A stretch of DNA of 51,229 bases from Muribaculaceae bacterium (GTDB taxonomy: Bacteria; Bacteroidota; Bacteroidia; Bacteroidales; Muribaculaceae). Positions 17,000 to 24,647 of the stretch are shown here, piece by piece. The DNA is taken from the NCBI GenBank assembly GCA_017396945.1, contig JAFQKI010000007.1, positions 1-51,229 of the forward strand. Direction: 5' to 3'. The notes beneath the pieces are model-generated. The model was not told where the DNA came from. It searched no databases and was given only the letters and a program-made list of their open reading frames with translations. Position 1 is the first letter of the stretch. Each line of letters starts with the position of its first letter. The position numbers were made by a program, and so were the translations under genes.

Positions 17000-18829
17000 T
17001 TATTGTCCTACTTGATGTTTTTCAAAGTAGCGAGATGCGATAATCATGTGAGACACCAACCATGACTTACGCTGTCTCTCAGCTAATGGAGAAGTTATAT
17101 CTCCCAGAATATCATATTTTGGAGTCACTGCCGAAACGACCGGATAACGCAACAAGCTATACCCGACACCTTTCCATGGATACTGATTAGCCCCCATTAT
17201 ATCTAATAGTGTCGGATATAAATCCACAATCCCGACAATATCATTACACTTCACACAATGCCCTGAATTTAGAATTACAATCGGTGTCGTTTTATTCATT
17301 TCCGACGTCCCCCGACACAATCCTTCATGATCACCGGCAATGACTATAACCGAATTTTCATACAACCCTTGCTCTTTCAACTTTTGCAAAAACAAATTTA
17401 GCCGGGTATCAAACTGATGTGTTATGCTCAGATATGACTTCGTTTTATCATGGAGATTTGCCGATTTAAGCCATTCCGGGGTACCATCAACGACCTCAGC
17501 CCAAGGAAAATGCATTGAGATAGTAACCACCATCGCATAAAATGGTTGTTCAAAATCATTGACCATAAACTCAACCGAGGACGATAATATTAATTTGTCA
17601 AGATCAATTCTTTCAGTGCCCTCTCCCGGGTCATAATCAGACTGTTGATAGGTCTTATCAAATCCATAGCTATAACTCGTTGTACCTTGATTCCAGAAAG
17701 CAATATCATCACTAAGCACATTATAGGCTTTATAACCATTCTGTTTAAGAGCTTTTGCCAAAGACGGATATGGAACTTCTCCAAATTTCATAGCGGTTTG
17801 GGTTGTTTGGCAAGGTAATATCCCTGTGTTATACACAAAATGTCCATCACTTGAACGCCCACTAAGCACTTGAGCATAAGCATTTCTTATTGCAATAGAA
17901 CTACTATCATTAAAAAATGAATTTAGCGTAGGCGTAACCTCATGCCCATCAATAGAATAATCGATTACCCAAGAGCTTAGAGACTCCACAACTATAAATA
18001 TCAAGTTTTTTCCGATATTTCCATCGGCAAACTGATTATCAGAATAAGCAGGGGAATTTTTCAAAAAGTTATTTATCTCAGTCTCTTGTTCTGCCGTAAG
18101 TTTAACTTCAGGAGACCAATGAGATATATTATACCACATATAAGCCACCCAACCATTTCGATAATAGTATTCACTAAATGGAGGATAACATGTTTTTTGC
18201 CATAACCACCGGTCATGAGTAAGTTCGTAGAAATTTTCCACAAACGTTCCTTCAGGGTCCCTATTATTATAATCACAATAGGTTCTCCTGATATTATACC
18301 ACAAACACACAACAATAGTCATTGTCACACCAACAATTACCCCCAAACTATTCTTTTGCAAAATAACTCGCTTATAATACTTGTAATACACAATAACAAC
18401 GATAATTATGGGTAAAACTATCACCCAATCAACCCATTGCAATGAGCCTATGGTACTATCAATTAAAACACCTGAAACATTGTCAAATAAGAAATAAGAC
18501 CGTAACGGCATCAGTTCAAAATATGTACGAGAATACCATAAATTTGACAACAACCAAAATGTATAAATCGCAATCCCCACACCAAATGTCCACCGCAATT
18601 TACTTGACAAGACGATATATGGCAATAGAATTAACATGCCATCAGAAAATGCCATTAACAACACATCACCAAATGACAATGAACTTGAAACTGGCAGAAC
18701 ATACACAAACGCGATTGTCTGCGACACATACATCAACAACAATATCACATAAAATTGCAGTGATTTATTCTTCAAAAAAGCGTTCCAAATAACCGACGCA
18801 AGTTCATTAATCCGAGTTCGTAAATTCAT
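17000..18829 (-). CDS. LTA synthase-like phosphoglycerol transferase/sulfatase-superfamily membrane enzyme
   Basis: 609 aa. Several N-terminal membrane helices (within about residues 25-180) precede a periplasmic alkaline phosphatase-superfamily domain. The metal ligand E282 sits in FIVVESLSSW, the nucleophile position lies in SGRSSDG (S326/S327, where staphylococcal LtaS uses Thr), and later metal ligands are in ISMHFPW and AGDHEG. Gram-negative relatives transfer phosphoglycerol or phosphoethanolamine to periplasmic glycans or lipids; the substrate here is not deducible. It is placed between two CotH-kinase genes on the opposite strand. The ATG lies only 4 bases from the -7 box, suggesting a leaderless mRNA. 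Confidence 0.82.
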   Translation of the reverse strand: MNLRTRINELASVIWNAFLKNKSLQFYVILLLMYVSQTIAFVYVLPVSSSLSFGDVLLMAFSDGMLILLPYIVLSSKLRWTFGVGIAIYTFWLLSNLWYSRTYFELMPLRSYFLFDNVSGVLIDSTIGSLQWVDWVIVLPIIIVVIVYYKYYKRVILQKNSLGVIVGVTMTIVVCLWYNIRRTYCDYNNRDPEGTFVENFYELTHDRWLWQKTCYPPFSEYYYRNGWVAYMWYNISHWSPEVKLTAEQETEINNFLKNSPAYSDNQFADGNIGKNLIFIVVESLSSWVIDYSIDGHEVTPTLNSFFNDSSSIAIRNAYAQVLSGRSSDGHFVYNTGILPCQTTQTAMKFGEVPYPSLAKALKQNGYKAYNVLSDDIAFWNQGTTSYSYGFDKTYQQSDYDPGEGTERIDLDKLILSSSVEFMVNDFEQPFYAMVVTISMHFPWAEVVDGTPEWLKSANLHDKTKSYLSITHQFDTRLNLFLQKLKEQGLYENSVIVIAGDHEGLCRGTSEMNKTTPIVILNSGHCVKCNDIVGIVDLYPTLLDIMGANQYPWKGVGYSLLRYPVVSAVTPKYDILGDITSPLAERQRKSWLVSHMIIASRYFEKHQVGQ

Positions 18830-18833
18830 ACTG

Positions 18834-18865
18834 CAAAGTTACGCAAATCCTATATATTCTTACAA
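18834..18865 (-). promoter_or_regulatory. Promoter of the LtaS-like gene, abutting the start codon
   Basis: On the minus strand TTG (18863-18865), 21 bases, then TAACTTTG (18834-18841). Only CAGT separates the box from the ATG at 18829, so transcription would begin at or within a base or two of the start codon. Confidence 0.65.
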
Positions 18866-18964
18866 ATTTGTAAAATTATTTTAAATTTCAGTTCATTATC
18901 GAAAAAACAAAATACCATGTCGAAATTATTTATTCCGCCATTTTTTAATTTACTTTATTATTCT

Positions 18965-18972
18965 TAACTTTG
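18965..18972 (+). promoter_or_regulatory. Candidate -7 box for CotH-kinase gene 2
   Basis: TAACTTTG, full TAnnTTTG match, 25 bases before the ATG at 18998. No TTG at the expected -33 position. Confidence 0.45.
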
Positions 18973-18997
18973 GAAGTATCAATAAATAAATATCAAC

Positions 18998-20452
18998 ATG
19001 AAAAAATCATTACTTTCGGTTATCGCAATAATGATAACAATAATCGCCAACGCTTCCGCCCCCTCCGGAACTCTTCCTGTTATTTATATCACAACTCAAA
19101 ATAACGCTGAGATTACATCGACCGAAAACTATATCTCAGCAGCCTTTTATATTGATGCCATGAACTCAGGATACACATCCTTAGGCTCTGCAACAAGCCA
19201 AACCGCCATGAAAATACGCGGACGAGGACAATCCTCATGGAATAATTATGACAAAAAACCTTACCGTTTCAAACTTACAGTAGGTACTAAACTTCTTGAC
19301 ATGAGCAAAAGTAAAAATTTTGCGCTTATAGCTTGTGCCGATGATGATTTGGCATTCTTACGCAACACCGTAGGCTATCGACTAAGTCAGATGTTAGGAC
19401 TCATATACACCCCCGACCGACGTGCAGTTGAACTGGTGTTGAACGGAGATTACAAAGGGTTATACTTCTTGGTTGAGACCGTACGCATCGACAAAGACCG
19501 TGTGCCTATCGTAAAACAAAATGATAATGAAACCGATGCCTCATTAATCTCAGGGGGATGGCTTCTTGAAATTGACAATGCCGATGATCCCGCACAAATT
19601 ATAATCACCGAAGGTAATGGTTCTAAAGCCCGATTTACCTACAAAGACCCGGAAATACTTTCTACCGCTCAAACCGACTACATAACATCTCAATTAAACA
19701 CAATCGATGATGCCATTTACTCCAATAACATAAATTCTACCACATGGCAAAACCATATTGATATTGATTCTCTCGCTCGATACTACATCGTACAAGAGAT
19801 AATGGATAACACCGAGGCTTTCTATGGTAGCACATACCTATTTAAAAACCGAGGCGCAGACCACAAATGGATATTTGGTCCGGTATGGGATTTTGGCAAT
19901 GCCTATCGTCGCAATACTCAGCAATTTATATATCAAAACACGCCCCATACGCCTCAGATATGGATTTCTGAGATAGCAAAATACCCCGCATTCCAAGCAA
20001 AAGTAAAGGAAATTTGGAAAAATTTTTATGCCAACCAATATCCTTCATTAACCTCATACATCGATAATTTCACCGCATCAATCTCAGCTGCCGCAACATG
20101 CGATGTTCAACGTTGGCCTGAATATGGCACAGCCGATATGCAAGCAAAGAAAAACGAGTTTATTTCATTGCTTAACGCTCGCATTCAATGGCTCAACGAG
20201 CGATGGGACGAAACCGGCATTGACAACACTACAATTTCGGGAGGCTTCAAAGTATCCACAAGTAATGGTATGATTACTATCTCAGCATCAGAAGATATTA
20301 ATATAGTAACCATATATGACTCAATGGGTAAAATAATATCACAAGTTGAGCCAAAATCAACGGCTTACGACCACCAAAGTCAAAATGGCATATATATCGT
20401 AGAGATTAAAACCAATAGCCAAATTTTTCAAACCAAAGTATTTGTGAAATAG
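18998..20452 (+). CDS. CotH-kinase family secreted protein 2 with T9SS-like C-terminal tail
   Basis: 484 aa. After a signal peptide (to about residue 20) the CotH domain starts almost at once (LPVIYITTQ), with MKIRGRGQSSW, KKPYRFKL, NFALIACADD, VELVLNGDYKGLY, EIMDNTEAFYGS and GPVWDFGNAY. The C-terminus (about 415-484) ends NGIYIVEIKTNS, a T9SS type A-like tail. It lacks the 130-residue N-terminal module of copy 1 but otherwise aligns along its length, so the two are paralogues separated by the LtaS-like gene. A strong terminator follows. Surface or extracellular location is inferred from signal peptide plus tail. Confidence 0.82.
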   Translation: MKKSLLSVIAIMITIIANASAPSGTLPVIYITTQNNAEITSTENYISAAFYIDAMNSGYTSLGSATSQTAMKIRGRGQSSWNNYDKKPYRFKLTVGTKLLDMSKSKNFALIACADDDLAFLRNTVGYRLSQMLGLIYTPDRRAVELVLNGDYKGLYFLVETVRIDKDRVPIVKQNDNETDASLISGGWLLEIDNADDPAQIIITEGNGSKARFTYKDPEILSTAQTDYITSQLNTIDDAIYSNNINSTTWQNHIDIDSLARYYIVQEIMDNTEAFYGSTYLFKNRGADHKWIFGPVWDFGNAYRRNTQQFIYQNTPHTPQIWISEIAKYPAFQAKVKEIWKNFYANQYPSLTSYIDNFTASISAAATCDVQRWPEYGTADMQAKKNEFISLLNARIQWLNERWDETGIDNTTISGGFKVSTSNGMITISASEDINIVTIYDSMGKIISQVEPKSTAYDHQSQNGIYIVEIKTNSQIFQTKVFVK

Positions 20453-20473
20453 GAATTTCATCACACAACAATC

Positions 20474-20511
20474 AAAAACTCCCATTATGGTTAGACTATA
20501 TGGGAGTTTTT
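20474..20511 (+). terminator. Terminator of CotH-kinase gene 2
   Basis: Perfect 12-bp inverted repeat AAAAACTCCCAT (20474-20485) / ATGGGAGTTTTT (20500-20511) continuing into a T run. The next promoter box begins only 4 bases later. Confidence 0.85.
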
Positions 20512-20514
20512 TTG

Positions 20515-20522
20515 TACCTTTG
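20515..20522 (+). promoter_or_regulatory. Candidate -7 box for the SLC13 transporter leader
   Basis: TACCTTTG, full TAnnTTTG match. It would start a roughly 150-base leader before the ATG at 20675. The -33 TTG is not at the usual spacing. Confidence 0.5.
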
Positions 20523-20560
20523 CACTCCGAAATTAATATATAACTACTTCCATAAACACA

Positions 20561-20658
20561 TTGCCGATTAAATCTAATGCCTCCAAGATAAAAAATCTTG
20601 GATTGGCAGTTTTTTAAGCATGTTAATGTTTGGAATAGAACAAGTAAATTACATTAAC
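20561..20658 (+). promoter_or_regulatory. Structured leader with internal terminator upstream of SLC13 gene (attenuator or sRNA)
   Basis: A compact hairpin TGCC-TCCAAGAT / ATCTTGG-ATT-GGCA (20578-20608, AAAAA loop) is followed at once by GT6 (20609-20615), the form of an intrinsic terminator, inside the 5' leader. An alternative partner for the 3' arm exists upstream: TGCCGATT (20562-20569) can pair with GATTGGCA (20601-20608). A second inverted repeat GTTAATGT (20622-20629) / ACATTAAC (20651-20658) precedes the start codon. Either the transporter is controlled by attenuation, or a small RNA of about 90 bases is made from the 20515 promoter. I do not recognise a known riboswitch class. Confidence 0.55.
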
Positions 20659-20674
20659 TAAATTATAAAAATCT

Positions 20675-22195
20675 ATGTTTAAACGATTTCCTGGATCTCA
20701 CAAGATGTTGGAACTTCAACGCAAGAAGCTCCAAAGCCTGATGTCAAAAGAAGGTTTGATGGCTCGCCTTGTGAAGATTTTCATTGCTGTGATTGCAATG
20801 ATCACATTATGGGCTATGCCAACATCGGCATTTGGAATTGAAGGTCTCACATTTGTTGAGCAGCGAGTTATCGCGATTTTTGCATTTGCGACACTTATGT
20901 GGGTATTCAACGCCATTCCGGCATGGACCACATCTACATTTGTGGTTGTATTATTATTGTTCACTACATCCGACAGCAGTTTGTGGTTCTTCCGCGACGG
21001 CATTCCCACTGAAGAGTTGGGCAATCTCACAAGCTATAAATCATTGATGGCTTGTTTTGCCGACCCTATCATCATGCTGTTTATTGGTGGTTTCATCATC
21101 GCAATCGCCGCGACAAAAACCGGACTTGATGTGAAACTTGCTAAAGTAATGCTCAAGCCTTTCGGCACTCAATCCAAGTATGTGTTACTTGGTTTCATCA
21201 TCGTAACTGCCGTATTCTCAATGTTCCTCAGCAACACAGCAACAGCAGCGATGATGTTGACGTTCCTTGCTCCGGTATTAAAAGCACTTCCCGCTGATGG
21301 TAAAGGAAAAATCGGTTTGGCACTTGCTATTCCTGTTGCAGCAAACATCGGTGGCATGGGAACTCCTATCGGAACCCCTCCAAATGCAATCGCACTCAAA
21401 TACCTCAACGACCCTGAGGGCATGAATATGAACATAGGTTTCGGTGAATGGATGGCATTTATGATTCCTTTTACCTTGCTCCTTGTGTTTATCTCTTGGG
21501 TTGTATTATTGAAATTATTCCCCTTTAAACAAAAAACAATTCATCTCGACATTAAAGGTGAAGCTAAAAAAGACTGGCGTTCAATCACCGTATATATAGT
21601 ATTTGCATTTACTGTACTCCTTTGGATTCTCGACAAATACACCGGTGTTAACTCTAACGTTGTTGCAATGCTTCCTGTAGGTGTATTCTGTGTTATAGGT
21701 GTTATCACTCGCCGAGACCTTGAAGAAATCAGTTGGGGGGTACTTTGGATGGTTGCCGGCGGTTTTGCCCTCGGTGTGGCATTAAATCAAACCGGATTGG
21801 CAGGACACGTAATCAATTCTATTCCATTCAACACATGGTCGCCATTACTTGTAATCATTGGCTCCGGCCTCATCTGTTACGCAATGGCCAACTTTATCTC
21901 TCACACTGCAACCGCCAACCTTTTGGTGCCAATCTTGGCTGTAGCAGGTGGTAGCATGGCAACTGAATTGGCTCCTCTCGGTGGTGTTTCAACATTGTTG
22001 ATTGGTGTCGCAATCGCATCCTCTTTGGGTATGATACTCCCGATTTCTACCCCACCAAATGCGATGGCTCAAGCAACAGGCTTGATAAAAGAAAAAGACA
22101 TGGCCAAAGTTGGTATCATTATGGGACTTATTGGTCTTGTTATTGGATATATAATGCTGATCATCCTTGGCACTAATGGGTTCATCGGAGATTAA
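20675..22195 (+). CDS. SLC13/DASS family sodium-dependent anion transporter
   Basis: 506 aa, about 12 membrane segments. Both inverted-repeat signatures of the divalent anion:Na+ symporter family are present: FLSNTATAAMM with GTPIGTPPNAI in the first half, and FISHTATANLL with ISTPPNAMA in the second. Family substrates are C4-dicarboxylates, citrate or sulfate; dicarboxylate is most likely but not provable here. Inner membrane. An outer-membrane porin gene follows 75 bases downstream, which suggests a two-membrane uptake pair. Expression appears to be controlled through the structured leader. Confidence 0.88.
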   Translation: MFKRFPGSHKMLELQRKKLQSLMSKEGLMARLVKIFIAVIAMITLWAMPTSAFGIEGLTFVEQRVIAIFAFATLMWVFNAIPAWTTSTFVVVLLLFTTSDSSLWFFRDGIPTEELGNLTSYKSLMACFADPIIMLFIGGFIIAIAATKTGLDVKLAKVMLKPFGTQSKYVLLGFIIVTAVFSMFLSNTATAAMMLTFLAPVLKALPADGKGKIGLALAIPVAANIGGMGTPIGTPPNAIALKYLNDPEGMNMNIGFGEWMAFMIPFTLLLVFISWVVLLKLFPFKQKTIHLDIKGEAKKDWRSITVYIVFAFTVLLWILDKYTGVNSNVVAMLPVGVFCVIGVITRRDLEEISWGVLWMVAGGFALGVALNQTGLAGHVINSIPFNTWSPLLVIIGSGLICYAMANFISHTATANLLVPILAVAGGSMATELAPLGGVSTLLIGVAIASSLGMILPISTPPNAMAQATGLIKEKDMAKVGIIMGLIGLVIGYIMLIILGTNGFIGD

Positions 22196-22215
22196 TCATT
22201 TCAACTAACAAATAC

Positions 22216-22255
22216 AAGAAGCTGTTTATTCACAATCGTTTAAACAGCTTCTTTT
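22216..22255 (+). terminator. Terminator between SLC13 gene and porin gene
   Basis: Perfect 13-bp stem AAGAAGCTGTTTA (22216-22228) / TAAACAGCTTCTT (22241-22253) followed by TT. It ends only about 15 bases before the porin ATG, leaving no room for an ordinary promoter after it. Confidence 0.8.
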
Positions 22256-22270
22256 CAATTTTTATATAAT

Positions 22271-23485
22271 ATGAAAAAGTTTTTATTATTATTATTTCTC
22301 GCTATTACCTCAATTAGCGCAACAGCCCAAATTAAGGACTTTGACTTCAAAATATACGGACAAGTACGCGCCGATTTATTTTACAACAGCCGTGCCAATG
22401 TCGAAAGTGTTGACGGATTGTTTTATAGCTACCCCAAAGACTATGATTATGATGCCGCCGGTGAGGATTTGAACGCAACCGACAACAGCAATATGTATCT
22501 CGTTTATTCTCGACTCGGTCTCGACTTAAAAGGGCCTAAACTTGGTAGTGCCTCAACTTCTGCAAAAATCGAATTTGATTTCCGCGGTTCAGGAACAACA
22601 TTGTCAACTGTGCGCCTACGTCATGCCTATTTCAATTTTGATTGGAGTAAATCATCACTTCTTGTAGGGCAAACATGGCATCCTCTCTATGGCGATGTCG
22701 CTCCTCAAATCTTGAACCTCAACATGGGGTCGCCCTTCCAACCATTCAGCCGTGCGCCACAAGTGAGATTTCTCTATAATCTATCAAATGTAAGACTTAC
22801 AGCATCAGCATTGTGGCAATCACAATACCTCTCAAATGGTGTTGATGGCAAAAGCAACAAATATATCAAAAACAGTTGCGTACCTGAATTTTACTTTGGT
22901 GCCGACTATAAAACAAAGAATCTAATTGTAGGAGCCGGCGTTGATGTGTTATCTATCGTACCTCGCACTCAAGCAACAGTTGGTGCTGAAATATTTAAAG
23001 TGAGCGAACGAGTGACATCGGTATCGGGTGAAGTTCATATAAAATACACTACCCCAATGTGGTATCTTGCAGCAAAAAGCGTCTTAGGTTCAAATCTCAC
23101 TCAAGTATCTATGCTCGGCGGATATGGAGTTAAATCTATAGACCCAATCACCGGAGAACAAGATTATAGCGTAAACCACAACTCATCGACATGGGTTAAC
23201 GTTGTATATGGTTCAAAATGGAAAGCCGGCATATTCTTGGGCTATATGAAAAATTTAGGGACAACCGATGCAGTTAGCAAAATGTACGGAACCGGAACCG
23301 ACGTAGACCAATTACTCAGTGGATCTGCCGAAATTACCTACAATCTCCCACACTGGAAAATAGGACTTGAATACAACTACACTTCAGCCTACTATGGAGA
23401 CTTAAATCACGCAAACGGCAAAATCATCAACACACATTCTGTTGGTAACAATCGCATCGTTGCAAGTGTATTGTATATGTTCTAA
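22271..23485 (+). CDS. Outer-membrane porin-like beta-barrel protein
   Basis: 404 aa with a signal peptide (cleavage near SATAQ, residue 20) and a body of alternating hydrophobic/polar beta strands ending in an aromatic residue (VASVLYMF), the usual C-terminal strand of a barrel. KIYGQVRADLF at the start and VGQTWHPLYGD in the middle are like DcaP-type porins of Bacteroidota. It is probably the outer-membrane entry channel for the substrate of the SLC13 transporter just upstream (context inference). It has no promoter of its own that I can see, so it may depend on read-through of the intervening terminator. The downstream stretch 23486-23548 holds only a weak ACTCT/AGAGT repeat. Confidence 0.75.
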   Translation: MKKFLLLLFLAITSISATAQIKDFDFKIYGQVRADLFYNSRANVESVDGLFYSYPKDYDYDAAGEDLNATDNSNMYLVYSRLGLDLKGPKLGSASTSAKIEFDFRGSGTTLSTVRLRHAYFNFDWSKSSLLVGQTWHPLYGDVAPQILNLNMGSPFQPFSRAPQVRFLYNLSNVRLTASALWQSQYLSNGVDGKSNKYIKNSCVPEFYFGADYKTKNLIVGAGVDVLSIVPRTQATVGAEIFKVSERVTSVSGEVHIKYTTPMWYLAAKSVLGSNLTQVSMLGGYGVKSIDPITGEQDYSVNHNSSTWVNVVYGSKWKAGIFLGYMKNLGTTDAVSKMYGTGTDVDQLLSGSAEITYNLPHWKIGLEYNYTSAYYGDLNHANGKIINTHSVGNNRIVASVLYMF

Positions 23486-23548
23486 TTTGTAGATAATAAC
23501 TCTTTTATAAATGAGAGTAACTACATTAGCAAATTTCTCCCATAATTA

Positions 23549-23579
23549 TTGTTAGTGTAGTAAATTATATGTATCTTTG
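23549..23579 (+). promoter_or_regulatory. Promoter of the his operon
   Basis: TTG (23549-23551), exactly 20 bases, TATCTTTG (23572-23579): full match to the Bacteroidota -33/-7 consensus, 37 bases before the leader peptide start codon. Confidence 0.8.
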
Positions 23580-23616
23580 CACATATTAATTACAATAAAG
23601 ACATTCAATAGATAAA

Positions 23617-23664
23617 ATGCGTAGCAATTTCACACATTCACACCATCATCACACCACGTTCTGA
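23617..23664 (+). CDS. hisL: Histidine operon leader peptide
   Basis: A 15-codon ORF, MRSNFTHSHHHHTTF, with five His codons within six positions (23635-23652), ending TGA at 23662. It lies between the his promoter and an intrinsic terminator in front of hisG. This is the classical arrangement of a ribosome-stalling attenuator: a ribosome waiting for charged tRNA-His would stop on the His run. It is too short for automatic ORF calling. The His run together with its position directly upstream of hisG makes chance very unlikely. Confidence 0.9.
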   Translation: MRSNFTHSHHHHTTF

Positions 23665-23668
23665 AAAC

Positions 23669-23749
23669 GGGAGCATGGCGATGGTTAGTGCCTCAGTGAA
23701 ATCTACTAATTATAAACCGGCTTCCTTGCGTAGAGGTAACCGGTTTTTT
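23669..23749 (+). terminator. his attenuator: antiterminator and intrinsic terminator
   Basis: Terminator: AAACCGG (23714-23720) / CCGGTTT (23740-23746) with a T6 run (23744-23749). Antiterminator candidate: GGGAGC (23669-23674), just after the leader stop codon, pairs with GCTTCC (23720-23725) and would break the left side of the terminator. A further 9-bp pairing 23681-23689 / 23705-23713 (two G-U) fills the middle. A ribosome reaching the stop codon would cover GGGAGC and allow termination; a ribosome stalled on His codons would leave it free. The pairings are read by eye, not computed. Confidence 0.75.
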
Positions 23750-23777
23750 ACTTTTGAATAAATAAAAAACATATTAT

Positions 23778-24644
23778 ATGGAAACTCGACTTAGAATTGC
23801 AGTACAATCAAAAGGTCGTCTCTATGATGAGACTATGGAATTGCTCGGCGAATCTGGCGTAAAATTAACAGCGGTAAAACGCACATTACTTGTTCCGTCA
23901 CGCAATTTCCCGGTAGAATTATTATACCTTCGTGATGACGACATTCCCGATGCTGTTGCATCCGGAACTGCCGATATCGGCATTGTAGGACTTAATGAAG
24001 TTCTTGAAAAGAACAAAGAGGTTGAGATTATCAAAGAATTGGGTTTCAGCAAATGCCGTCTATCGCTTGCGATACCAAAGCGCACTGAATATAATGGTCT
24101 TAGCTGGTTTAACAACCGTAAAATCGCAACCTCCTACCCGGTTATACTTTCTGACTTCTTAAAGAAAAACGGCATCAAGGCTGACATCCACGTTATCACA
24201 GGCTCGGTTGAAATTGCCCCCGGCATAGGCATTGCAGATGGCATTTTTGACATTGTTTCATCCGGTTCAACACTCGTGAGCAACAACCTTGTCGAGGTTG
24301 AGAAAGTCCTTGAGTCTCAAGCTGTATTGATTGGCGCTTCAGCCAACAAACTCAACGCTGAAAAACAAGCAATTCTCGATGAACTATTATTCCGTTTTAA
24401 CGCAGTTGCAGCTGCCGACGGCAAGAAATATATTTTGATGAACGTGCCACGCGAGAAACTCGATGAAGTATTGGGAATACTACCCGGCATAAAAAGCCCT
24501 ACGGTGTTACCTCTTGCCAATGCCGATTGGTGTTCTGTTCACAGCGTACTTGAAGAAAAACGTTTTTGGGAAATTGTTGGCAAATTGCGCGCTGCCGGAG
24601 CCGAAGGTATCTTAGCCCTCGATATTGAAAAAATGGTACTCTAA
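23778..24644 (+). CDS. hisG: ATP phosphoribosyltransferase HisG, long form
   Basis: 288 aa. It catalyses the first, committed step of histidine synthesis (ATP + PRPP). The N-terminus (RIAVQSKGRLYDETMELL), GIVGLNEVLEK, and the PRPP loop region DIVSSGSTLVSNNL are standard. The length and the C-terminal ACT-like segment (about 215-288, KSPTVLPLANADW) identify the long, His-feedback-regulated form, which needs no HisZ. First structural gene after the attenuator; hisD follows after 3 bases. Confidence 0.95.
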   Translation: METRLRIAVQSKGRLYDETMELLGESGVKLTAVKRTLLVPSRNFPVELLYLRDDDIPDAVASGTADIGIVGLNEVLEKNKEVEIIKELGFSKCRLSLAIPKRTEYNGLSWFNNRKIATSYPVILSDFLKKNGIKADIHVITGSVEIAPGIGIADGIFDIVSSGSTLVSNNLVEVEKVLESQAVLIGASANKLNAEKQAILDELLFRFNAVAAADGKKYILMNVPREKLDEVLGILPGIKSPTVLPLANADWCSVHSVLEEKRFWEIVGKLRAAGAEGILALDIEKMVL

Positions 24645-24647
24645 CAA

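Noticed and set aside
23486-23548. Weak repeat ACTCT / AGAGT after the porin gene as its terminator
   Set aside because: Only 5 bp and no T run; not supportable.
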